Below the pieces are notes generated by a model. It was not told where the DNA came from and did not search any database. It saw nothing but the letters and a program-made list of their open reading frames with translations. Below are positions 1-5,575 of a DNA stretch of 5,575 nt, piece after piece; the stretch's first letter is position 1; each line of letters starts with the position of its first letter. The translations under genes and the position numbers were made by a program. The stretch is from Candidatus Hydrogenedentota bacterium. GTDB taxonomy: Bacteria; Hydrogenedentota; Hydrogenedentia; Hydrogenedentales; GCA-2746185. Where the stretch lies: NCBI GenBank assembly GCA_030123645.1, contig JASJYE010000190.1:1-5575 (forward strand), written 5' to 3'.

Positions 1-23
1 ATGGAGCGGTATTTGGCAGGGCG

Positions 24-62
24 GGGACAGACCCGTCTTCGCTCGTTCCTCGCTTGGCTTGG
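24..62 (+). repeat. Palindromic repeat element, copy A (degenerate or partial)
   Basis: This 39-base stretch matches bases 799-837 at 35 of 39 positions, in the same orientation, with differences at unit positions 8, 16, 24 and 33. It begins GGGACAGACCCGTCTTCGCT. Unlike copy B, it lacks a convincing right inverted arm: after the shared core the sequence reads GGGTGAGTGCGC, which keeps only a few complementary bases. It starts 9 bases beyond the stop codon of the minus-strand ATPase gene, the usual kind of place for REP-like elements. It could act as an mRNA 3'-end structure, but there is no T-run to support an intrinsic terminator. Bases 1-23 show nothing else recognisable. Confidence 0.75.
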
Positions 63-71
63 GTGAGTGCG

Positions 72-3000
72 CTAGAGCTGCAAAATGGGCGCGTTGACTG
101 CCTGGGCAGCGCGCACAACGTCGTCGCGGCAGGTGAAGAGGAGCACTTGGTTGGTCTGGGCGATGCGGGCGAGGAGCCTCATCGCGCAGGCGAGCCTCGT
201 ATCGTCGTAGTTGGCAAAGGGGTCGTCGAGGAGCATGGGGATGCTCTCGGCGGGAAGGTCGGGCGGCGTATGGTTGCGGCTGATACTACGAACGATGGCG
301 AGACGCAGGGCAAGGTAGATCTGGTCGATGGTGCCTTTGCTGAGGCGGGGCTCGGGATCGGAGTTCCAGGAAGTGCCGGAAGCACCGGCCTGGCCCGAAG
401 CACCGGCCGGGTGTGGCGTTTGGGGAATGCGGACGCTGATCTGCATGTCGCGGTCGACCAGTAACTCGTCGTAGACGCCATCGGTAATTTCCTTGAGGTA
501 TTCGCTGGCCAGGGCGGTCAATTTGGGGGCGATGCGTGAATGTAAGATGTGTGTCACCTCCTCAATGGCGGAAATGGCGTAGCTCGCGGCTTGCAATTCC
601 AGCTCGAGCTGGGCCATTCGTTGCTCGGTTGCCGCCCGCTCCTCGTCTACCTCGTTGAGCGTTCTCAACCCCGCCCTGCGCTCCGTCATCATCAGGTGCA
701 GCGCATGCTCTTGCTTGCGCTTGGAATCCAACTCCTCATTGATGGAGGCAAGCTCGTCTTTTAGTTCTTTGGTGGAAGAAGCCGGCTGGGGAAAAGCAGG
801 GACAGTCCCGTCTCCGCTCGTGCCTCGCTTCGCTTGGTACAGTCCCTGTTTTTCCCCTTGAAGGTCGACGGCTTTTCCAAGTGCATCGATATCCGTGTCG
901 CCGAGGAGCGTATCGAGTTGCTCCTGAATTGCCCCGCGCTCCTTCCACAGCTCTGCGTAGCTCCGCGCTTGTTCGGAGTTCTCCGCAAATTCTTCCACCG
1001 AGGCCACCCCTGCGTCTTTGAATAGGCGGTCCAGCGCTTTCTGATGGTCATCCAGTTCCGCCTTCTGTGCTTCAAGCTCACGGCGCACGATCTTGATCTG
1101 ACCCTGGGCGACGTCGATTTCACTTTGGTTCTTTCTGCTTTGTGCACTTCGGATGCGGTATGCCCGAACCGCCTTGAGCGCTGAGTCGAAATTTTGCTCT
1201 TCGGGATAATGGTTTTCGCGCAGAAACTCGCGCATCACGAGCGAAAGTTCGAGTTCTTCGGTCTTGAGCGTCCTGAGCTTCTCGTTTAGTTCTTGCTCCT
1301 CCGCCTCCAGGCGCTTGAGCGCCTCCTTAAACTCAGCGCACAGGCGCTTCGCATCCCGGTATTCCTGATAACGCGTAAGCACACGTGTCGAGGCGGGGAG
1401 AATGTCCTCATCGTCTTCAATGACTGTCCCCGCACTCTCGAATACGCTCTTGACCTCTGCCCGGCGCTTCTTGAGGTATCCGTCCGCCGCCTGCCGAAGG
1501 TTCTCCTGCTCATCCTCCTGATTCCTGAGTGCCGCGAGATCGGCGAGCCCCTGTTGATAGCGGTCGTATAACGCCTCGAGCTCGCGTGGCGCGTAAGACT
1601 TCGCTTGGCGCATCAAGCCTTCGATCAGCCTCCGCTCCCGTTCTAAGCCGCTAATCTGCGCGATTTCCTCATGCTCTATCTCTACAAGCCGTTTCTGGGT
1701 ATTACGAAAGTTGCGGCGCGTGAGCAGGGCCGAGAATCCGAAAAACAAAAACATCACGCCAAGAATGCCGGCCGGAATAAGAACTCCATCGTTCCCCGTG
1801 AGCTCGGCGATGAGCGCCAACACGCCTCCTGCACATAGACTGACCAGTGCCAGGAGGAGAAAACCCGGCACCTTGCTGCTGAGGTCGTCACCTTGCTGGG
1901 TCAGAAGGATGGTTTCCTGCTCGAAATGTCCAGAAGTGCCCCGGTGCTCGCGGATCTTAGATTCGTAGTTCCGCAGATCGGCGATGAAATTATCATGGCC
2001 CTCGAAAAGTTCGCGCGAATCCGAGATCTCATCTTCTTTCGCCTGAACAAGTTGGCGGATACGCCCGAGCCGGCCCTCCTCATCCTCACGCGCATGCAGC
2101 GCAACGCTGAATTGGCTCGCGAGTTCGGAGAAGAATCGGACCGGGTCCGGCGAGAATTGGCTAAAATCCGCCATGGCGGCCAGGGCTTCGCGGGCTTGCT
2201 TCTCTCCCGTCTCGGCGCGTACAGAGGTCTCTTTGGCATTCTGGAGGCGGTCATTTAGCCGCCCGATCTGCTGGTCCAGTTCCGCCAGCCGAGCTTCCTT
2301 CCCGGGGTCGGCTTCTTTCATGACCAACACGCCTTCCTCTTCGAGGCGCGCCACGGCCTCTTGAAACTGCTGGTCCAACTCATCGAGTTTCTCTTGAGTG
2401 CGCTGGAGCTGTTCCGACGCCCTATCTGCCAGCGTCGCGGTACGCTGGACCTCGGGGAGCCCTTCGAGCGGAAACTCCCGGGCGGCCCTGAGAGCGAAGC
2501 ATTGTTTCGTGATGGCCTCGATTCGCGCTTCGAGAGCCTCGGCCTTCCGCAGCAATTCGGCGCGCTCGAAGGATTCGCGAAGCTCAAGGTCGCGCTCGAG
2601 CGAGGAGCGCCGGTAGATCAGGCTGCCAATCGTCCCCAGCACATTCGCCCGCTGTTTTTCATAGACTTCCACTTCCTTGGTGGCTTCGTGCACCTCCTGA
2701 AATTCGGCCTGCAAGTCCGTCAGCCTTTGACGCGTCAGCGGCAGCGGTTTCGTGCGCGCGGCCGGTTGGCCGATCGCCGCGATACGATCCTGCAACCACT
2801 TGACCGCCCTCTCCGCAGTGCTGTCCACCCCGCCCGAATCGGCTAGTGAAAGGAGCTTCTCTCGAATACTGATCAGCGCCTGCTTGTCGCCCAGGTCCGA
2901 GAGAGATACATGTGAAATGGTGGCAATCCCGAGGAAGACCGACTTCGTCATCTTGAGATGCTCCTCGGCGAAGATGGGCTCGCGATTCTTGAGTGAGGGG

Positions 3001-3350
3001 AACTCATGGGTGACGTCGCGCGCGTCGGTCCTATCGAAGATGCGCACATATTCCTTCGCGCTGTCGAAGCTGCGTTCAACCTCAAAATTCCGGCCGGAAT
3101 CAAGCGAATAGACGATTCGGCCGCCGTATCCGTTTCGCGCCGCCCAAGGCATGCGCAACTCGTTGGAGTCCTCATATAGACGGCGGGTCGAGCTGCGCTT
3201 CTGCCCGTAGAGCATATCGCTGATGAAATACCGCAGCGTCGATTTGCCGCGCTCGTTCGGGCCTGCGATTACCTGCAAGCCCGGTGCAAGCTCCAACTCC
3301 TTGTCGATGAACAGACCATACCCGTCGATAAACAGATGCGAAAATCTCAC
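72..3350 (-). CDS. YhaN-like Rad50/SMC-type AAA ATPase with membrane hairpin
   Basis: This 1092-residue protein is probably the ATPase subunit of a DNA repair or processing nuclease complex, with ATP-driven movements of the head controlling the nuclease encoded just upstream. Seen in the sequence: Walker A GPNERGKST at residues 30-38; predicted coiled coil from about 180 to 480 and 550 to 955; two hydrophobic helices at about 497-515 and 523-543 joined by a short loop and followed by RR; ABC signature LSKGTIDQIYLALRL at 1003-1017; Walker B IPMLLDD at 1037-1043; D-loop FANYDD at 1045-1050. There is no CxxC zinc hook, so the membrane hairpin at the coiled-coil apex points to the YhaN group rather than SbcC or Rad50. 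The start is GTG, with GGGGGA nine bases upstream, and it gives the family-like N-terminus MRFSHLFIDGYG. The gene lies 28 bases after the nuclease stop, so an operon is likely. Oddities: residues 832-854 come from an inserted palindromic repeat; a GASG-rich linker precedes the signature; the Q-loop and H-loop positions appear to be His147 and Arg1075. The reading frame is otherwise intact. Family assignment is firm; the biological role is inferred. Confidence 0.95.
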   Translation of the reverse strand: MRFSHLFIDGYGLFIDKELELAPGLQVIAGPNERGKSTLRYFISDMLYGQKRSSTRRLYEDSNELRMPWAARNGYGGRIVYSLDSGRNFEVERSFDSAKEYVRIFDRTDARDVTHEFPSLKNREPIFAEEHLKMTKSVFLGIATISHVSLSDLGDKQALISIREKLLSLADSGGVDSTAERAVKWLQDRIAAIGQPAARTKPLPLTRQRLTDLQAEFQEVHEATKEVEVYEKQRANVLGTIGSLIYRRSSLERDLELRESFERAELLRKAEALEARIEAITKQCFALRAAREFPLEGLPEVQRTATLADRASEQLQRTQEKLDELDQQFQEAVARLEEEGVLVMKEADPGKEARLAELDQQIGRLNDRLQNAKETSVRAETGEKQAREALAAMADFSQFSPDPVRFFSELASQFSVALHAREDEEGRLGRIRQLVQAKEDEISDSRELFEGHDNFIADLRNYESKIREHRGTSGHFEQETILLTQQGDDLSSKVPGFLLLALVSLCAGGVLALIAELTGNDGVLIPAGILGVMFLFFGFSALLTRRNFRNTQKRLVEIEHEEIAQISGLERERRLIEGLMRQAKSYAPRELEALYDRYQQGLADLAALRNQEDEQENLRQAADGYLKKRRAEVKSVFESAGTVIEDDEDILPASTRVLTRYQEYRDAKRLCAEFKEALKRLEAEEQELNEKLRTLKTEELELSLVMREFLRENHYPEEQNFDSALKAVRAYRIRSAQSRKNQSEIDVAQGQIKIVRRELEAQKAELDDHQKALDRLFKDAGVASVEEFAENSEQARSYAELWKERGAIQEQLDTLLGDTDIDALGKAVDLQGEKQGLYQAKRGTSGDGTVPAFPQPASSTKELKDELASINEELDSKRKQEHALHLMMTERRAGLRTLNEVDEERAATEQRMAQLELELQAASYAISAIEEVTHILHSRIAPKLTALASEYLKEITDGVYDELLVDRDMQISVRIPQTPHPAGASGQAGASGTSWNSDPEPRLSKGTIDQIYLALRLAIVRSISRNHTPPDLPAESIPMLLDDPFANYDDTRLACAMRLLARIAQTNQVLLFTCRDDVVRAAQAVNAPILQL
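379..408 (-). repeat. Short 18-bp tandem duplication encoding a Gly/Ala/Ser linker
   Basis: The 12-mer GAAGCACCGGCC (plus strand) occurs at 379-390 and again at 397-408, an 18-base period equal to six codons. In the ATPase it encodes AGASGQ followed by AGASGT (residues 982-993), a flexible stretch between the last beta strand of the head (ISVRIPQ) and the ABC signature at 1003. The period is a multiple of three, so the frame is kept. It looks like a local slippage expansion of a linker. Confidence 0.6.
788..857. repeat. Palindromic REP-like element, copy B, inside the ATPase gene
   Basis: Two 19-base arms, 788-806 (GGGGAAAAGCAGGGACAGT) and 839-857 (ACAGTCCCTGTTTTTCCCC), are complementary at 17 of 19 positions and enclose a 32-base centre. 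Bases 799-837 repeat copy A at 24-62 with 35 of 39 identities, and the identity runs through the centre, so the whole unit is repeated rather than only the arms. The element lies entirely within the minus-strand ATPase gene and is read as residues 832-854, which include the Gly/Pro-rich stretch GTSGDGTVPAFP. None of the six reading frames has a stop codon across 788-857. No transposase is present in the window; mobilisation by a REP-associated tyrosine transposase encoded elsewhere is an inference. No clear target-site duplication was found at the edges. Confidence 0.85.
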
Positions 3351-3359
3351 GCTATCCTG

Positions 3360-3365
3360 TCCCCC
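3360..3365 (-). promoter_or_regulatory. Ribosome binding site of the ATPase gene
   Basis: On the minus strand GGGGGA lies nine bases before the GTG start at 3350, within a longer run of seven G (3361-3367). The same hexamer at the same spacing precedes the divergent gene at 4708, which supports the GTG start. A second, weaker AGGA lies only four bases from the GTG. Confidence 0.55.
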
Positions 3366-3378
3366 CCGGCATGTTTAG

Positions 3379-4533
3379 TTAACCGCGCTCGAGCCCCATG
3401 ATTTCCACCTCGCGTGCGCGAAAGGCGGCCACGCCCAGATGCCGTGCGCGCTCGAGGCGCTGCCGTTGGGCCTCGTCCACGGCCTCGATTTCATCGTTCA
3501 ACTTCCGGGCAAACGCGCCGAGGCTCGTATCCTCTCTGGCCAGTTCCTCGTAATCCTCCACAGGCAGCGTCTTGTCCACCAGATACAGGTGCTCGAAGTC
3601 CATCGCCGCGGCATCGTAGACCAGGCCCATCTCGCTATGGATGGCCGGATCGAGGCTCCCCGTATAAATTATGCGCGCGATCTGGCGAACCTCCTCTTGC
3701 TGTGCGATGTTGCGTATCGCTTCGATTACGTCCTGTGCGGATTCAAACCCGTCACACTCAAGCCGGTGCGACGAATAGACGATGCGCGATGAAGGCACAG
3801 GCGTCACGCGGGTCTTGCCCTTTTTGATCTCCACTTCGAGATAGTGGCGCATACCGGTATCCCCCAAGCCGTGCCCCTCGGGAGATCCCGAATAATACAT
3901 CGTCGTATTGAAATCGCCTTCGATGGGCGTGACAGAGTGAAAATGACCCAAGGCCAGGTAATCGAGGCCGTCCTGTGCGGCGTCCTTCGCATTGAACGGC
4001 GCATACTCCTCTTTGTCCGGCGGCTGATGCCCCCGCTCAGAGCCGTGGGCCACCGCGACATGCACATCGCTTCGTTGCCGCTTCGAAATCTGCAGCTCGC
4101 CAAATGGATTACGCGAAATATGCGGCGCGTCGAAGGCAAAGCCGTGGACAGTCATCGCGCCGTCATGGACCGAGTAGCCGATCCATTGGGGCTTGGAAAA
4201 TATGAAGACGTTCTTCGGCCAAGTCTCGGTCGCGTAAGGCGAATCTGGCGTAAAAGGATCGCGATTGCCCGGCGCGATGAATACCGGCACTTCCGGAATG
4301 GACTTGAATTCGCTGAAGAGGAATTGAATCGTGTCGCGGCTCACGCGGTCATGTTCAAACAGGTCCCCAGCGATGAGCAGTCCGTCTGCGGGCCATTCGC
4401 CCGCGCGCTCGATAATGGCATGAAACCTATCGCGCAGGCTTTGGCGACGGCGGTTCCCGAAGCTGGACGGCATCCCTGAAGCCCGAAAGCATGTATCGAG
4501 ATGGACGTCGGATGTGTGTATGAGTCGTATCAC
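3379..4533 (-). CDS. YhaO/Mre11/SbcD-like metallophosphoesterase nuclease with GNRD motif
   Basis: This 384-residue calcineurin-like phosphoesterase is probably the DNA nuclease subunit that works with the ATPase encoded 28 bases downstream. Motifs, numbered from the chosen start: HTSDVHLD at 6-13 (metal ligands Asp9, His11), AGDLF at 55-59 (Asp57), APGNRDPF at 87-94 (Asn90), VAHGS at 161-165 (His163) and LGHFH at 195-199 (His197, His199). All expected metal ligands are present, but Arg91 stands where Mre11, SbcD and YhaO have the catalytic His of GNHD. The C-terminal part (about 230-384), with its charged helical tail, fits the capping and ATPase-binding region of YhaO-type proteins. Start choice: GTG at 4533 gives V(M)IRLIHTSDVHLD, the normal family N-terminus, with a G-rich GGGGCGAG eight bases upstream. 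An in-frame ATG at 4581 would add 16 residues but has no clear ribosome site. The frame stays open further upstream to 5238, but that part overlaps the divergent gene and resembles nothing in the family. Confidence 0.93.
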   Translation of the reverse strand: MIRLIHTSDVHLDTCFRASGMPSSFGNRRRQSLRDRFHAIIERAGEWPADGLLIAGDLFEHDRVSRDTIQFLFSEFKSIPEVPVFIAPGNRDPFTPDSPYATETWPKNVFIFSKPQWIGYSVHDGAMTVHGFAFDAPHISRNPFGELQISKRQRSDVHVAVAHGSERGHQPPDKEEYAPFNAKDAAQDGLDYLALGHFHSVTPIEGDFNTTMYYSGSPEGHGLGDTGMRHYLEVEIKKGKTRVTPVPSSRIVYSSHRLECDGFESAQDVIEAIRNIAQQEEVRQIARIIYTGSLDPAIHSEMGLVYDAAAMDFEHLYLVDKTLPVEDYEELAREDTSLGAFARKLNDEIEAVDEAQRQRLERARHLGVAAFRAREVEIMGLERG

Positions 4534-4634
4534 GCGCAGTACTCGCCCCGAATCAAAAAGTAGAGATACCCCTCGAAGCATGATCTTACTAGATTTGCCC
4601 GTCGAACGGAATAGGGAAGAGGATCCCGGTGCGG

Positions 4635-4650
4635 AGGGCGTGGACGCCCT
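4635..4650. promoter_or_regulatory. Perfect 16-bp inverted repeat in the divergent intergenic region
   Basis: AGGGCGT (4635-4641), a GG centre, then ACGCCCT (4644-4650) form perfect 7-base arms. The site lies between the two divergent genes and directly abuts a G8 tract. It could be a dimeric repressor site or a small hairpin; no regulator gene is visible in the window to pair with it. Confidence 0.4.
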
Positions 4651-4658
4651 GGGGGGGG
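4651..4658. repeat. G8 homopolymer tract between divergent genes
   Basis: Eight consecutive G residues on the plus strand follow the 4635-4650 inverted repeat and lie a few bases upstream of a possible -10 element for the plus-strand gene. Tracts of this kind can vary in length by replication slippage and so alter promoter spacing. That effect is only a possibility here. Confidence 0.5.
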
Positions 4659-4662
4659 TGCA

Positions 4663-4671
4663 TGATACTAT
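4663..4671 (+). promoter_or_regulatory. Possible extended -10 promoter for the plus-strand gene
   Basis: TGATACTAT reads as TGn followed by TACTAT, four of six matches to TATAAT with the extended -10 TG. It lies 36 bases before the ATG at 4708. Upstream, TGGACG (4641-4646) matches TTGACA at four of six positions but at a long 19-base spacing and inside the inverted repeat. The same segment read on the minus strand gives TATAGT (4672-4667), five of six to TATAAT, but with no -35 partner. The call is weak. Confidence 0.25.
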
Positions 4672-4672
4672 A

Positions 4673-4684
4673 GTTGCACGCAAC
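4673..4684. promoter_or_regulatory. Inverted repeat GTTGC-N2-GCAAC, possible operator
   Basis: GTTGCACGCAAC has perfect five-base arms around a two-base centre. It would overlap the transcription start predicted from the possible -10 element at 4666-4671, a common position for a repressor site. The short arms mean a chance origin cannot be excluded. Confidence 0.3.
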
Positions 4685-4692
4685 GAGAAGCT

Positions 4693-4698
4693 GGGGGA
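4693..4698 (+). promoter_or_regulatory. Ribosome binding site of the plus-strand gene
   Basis: GGGGGA lies nine bases before the ATG at 4708. The hexamer and spacing equal those in front of the ATPase gene on the other strand. It fixes the start at 4708, since an in-frame TGA at 4663-4665 rules out any much earlier start and no start codon lies between. Confidence 0.5.
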
Positions 4699-4703
4699 AC
4701 CTC

Positions 4704-4720
4704 CTATATGGGCCATATAG
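4704..4720. repeat. Perfect 17-bp palindrome covering the start codon
   Basis: CTATATGG (4704-4711), a central G, then CCATATAG (4713-4720) are perfect eight-base complements. The ATG at 4708-4710 lies inside the left arm. As DNA this could bind a dimeric regulator. As RNA it could fold into a seven-base stem with a GGC loop that holds the start codon in the stem. Which of these applies, if either, cannot be told from the sequence. Confidence 0.55.
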
Positions 4721-5575
4721 CGGCTTTCGGCCTCATATTGTTCTGTGTCCTGCCGGGCGAGGAGGCATACAAGTCCGGAAAGGATGCCGAACGCGAGGCA
4801 CGATACGGCGAGGCCATTCACGCATATCGCGCCTGCGTGGACAGCCAAGGCCCCCTGGCGCCTTACGCCAGAATACGGGCGGCGGTGTGCCTGCGCCTGG
4901 GAGGCAAGCTGGACGGGGCCATCGACGAGCTGACGGCCGTAATCGGCGATTCGCCCGAAGGGCCGTGGATACCCCTGGCTGAGCACGAGTTGGGCCAGAG
5001 TCATTACGCCGAGAGCAACTATGAAGTCGCGGCCGTTCATTTTGAACGGGCGGAGAGTACGCCGGTCAAGCTCTGGTGGCTCGACGATGTGCGCTGGACG
5101 GCGGCGGAAAACCTTCTGATGCTTCCAGCATCGCGCCCGCAGGCACTGACTTTTTTTCGTGCCGCAGCGGAGCGCTCTCCGTGGCGGCAGAAACGCAGCG
5201 CCGCGTCCTCGATTCTGATTTCTTTCGGCGATCCACATGATGTACTCGACGGAGCCATGGGACTCATACGATCACGGGCTCTTGATGAAGTGGAGACCGC
5301 CCTCAAGGAAGTGAAGGACGACGCATTAGAAATCGACGGTCTGGAGATCCGCTGGCGCTATGCCATGGGCCGACTGCTCATGGCGCGAAATGACTTACAA
5401 GAAAACGAAGGCGCCAAGGCGCTCGAAGTATTAACCAAGGAATTCTCCGGCGAGCCCTTGGCCCGGCAGGCGGTCAACGACCTAATTTCCCATAATCTAC
5501 GGCGCGAGGATTTTGCCGCCGCCGAAGCGCTGCTTGCACGCCTGGAAGAATGGGACCCGCGCTCGAGCGAAAGTA
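4708..5575 (+). CDS. TPR-like helical-repeat protein, N-terminal part (possible lytic transglycosylase), cut by window edge
   Basis: 289 codons are open from ATG 4708 to the right edge, so the C-terminus and any catalytic domain are missing. The start follows GGGGGA at nine bases. Residues 4-15 (IAAFGLILFCVL) are hydrophobic and may be a weak signal or anchor segment, but there is no basic n-region, no clear cleavage site, and Cys13 is not in a good lipobox. From about residue 20 the protein is a series of amphipathic helix pairs of TPR type: about 20-46 (YGEAIHAYRAC), 51-82 (DGAIDELTAVI), 90-118 (YEVAAVHFERA), then more divergent pairs to about 283 (FAAAEALLARLEEWDP). A long superhelical N-terminal region of this kind precedes the catalytic domain in Slt-type soluble lytic transglycosylases of some environmental bacteria, but TPR scaffolds occur in many proteins. 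It is transcribed divergently from the nuclease-ATPase operon, so no functional link is implied. The coding call is strong; the function is tentative. Confidence 0.8.
   Translation, partial: MGHIAAFGLILFCVLPGEEAYKSGKDAEREARYGEAIHAYRACVDSQGPLAPYARIRAAVCLRLGGKLDGAIDELTAVIGDSPEGPWIPLAEHELGQSHYAESNYEVAAVHFERAESTPVKLWWLDDVRWTAAENLLMLPASRPQALTFFRAAAERSPWRQKRSAASSILISFGDPHDVLDGAMGLIRSRALDEVETALKEVKDDALEIDGLEIRWRYAMGRLLMARNDLQENEGAKALEVLTKEFSGEPLARQAVNDLISHNLRREDFAAAEALLARLEEWDPRSSES

Noticed and set aside
1..71. Possible rho-independent terminator after the ATPase gene
   Set aside because: Repeat copy A has poor right-arm pairing and no T-run follows on the minus strand.
54..464. 136-codon plus-strand open frame at the left edge
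   Set aside because: It overlaps the ATP-binding head motifs on the other strand and only reflects their codon bias.
1422..1431. GACTGTCCCC, resembling one arm of the palindromic repeat
   Set aside because: Ten bases without the core or the other arm, in normal coiled-coil coding sequence; chance is adequate.
2361..2846. 161-codon plus-strand open frame opposite the ATPase
   Set aside because: It is antisense to the coiled-coil part, where skewed codon use opens frames on the other strand. No independent coding signal is seen.
3358..3367. Minus-strand GGGGGGGACA before the ATPase start, resembling the repeat's GGGGACAG
   Set aside because: Only eight shared bases, no core and no second arm. 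It is better explained as the ribosome binding site.
3844..4479. 211-codon plus-strand open frame opposite the nuclease
   Set aside because: It lies wholly antisense to a gene with clear conserved motifs, has no ribosome site, and its protein resembles no known fold. It is a shadow of GC-rich codon use.
3379..4533. Whether the nuclease-ATPase pair is a new anti-phage or defence system
   Set aside because: The pair fits the YhaO-YhaN type of cellular DNA-processing complex. No defence neighbours, integrase or tRNA site are visible.
4534..5238. Long in-frame extension of the nuclease reading frame upstream to an ATG at 5238
   Set aside because: The family N-terminus begins at IRLIHTSDVHLD. 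The extension is antisense to the well-formed TPR-like gene and its translation is low-quality, with no family resemblance.

Overview
The window is GC-rich bacterial DNA, dense with genes and with no sign of introns. It holds two complete minus-strand genes, one plus-strand gene cut off by the right edge, and at least two copies of a short palindromic repeat. No taxonomic marker is present. The style of the proteins and the repeat family recall environmental, planctomycete-like or Hydrogenedentota-like lineages, but that is a weak impression.

Layout, left to right. Bases 1-71 hold no gene, only a degenerate repeat copy (24-62) just past the end of the first gene. Bases 72-3350 (minus) encode a 1092-residue SMC/Rad50-type ATPase of the YhaN kind: a split ABC ATPase head, two long coiled-coil arms, and a two-helix membrane hairpin in mid-protein instead of a zinc hook. 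A second, fuller repeat copy (788-857) lies inside this gene and is translated in frame. Bases 3379-4533 (minus) encode its partner, a YhaO/Mre11/SbcD-type metallophosphoesterase nuclease. Transcription order is nuclease then ATPase, 28 bases apart, so the two very probably form one operon and one membrane-tethered DNA-processing complex. Bases 4534-4707 form a divergent intergenic region with several inverted repeats and a G8 tract. From 4708 (plus) a TPR-like helical-repeat protein begins and runs off the edge; the N-terminal half of a periplasmic lytic transglycosylase is one possibility.

Most notable points: (1) a mobile-looking palindromic repeat is embedded in frame in the ATPase and lacks stop codons in all six frames; (2) the nuclease has GNRD where the family has GNHD, replacing the catalytic histidine while the other metal-binding motifs remain; (3) a perfect 17-bp palindrome covers the start codon of the divergent gene. 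I see no wholly new multi-gene system; the nuclease-ATPase pair is a known type with unusual details.
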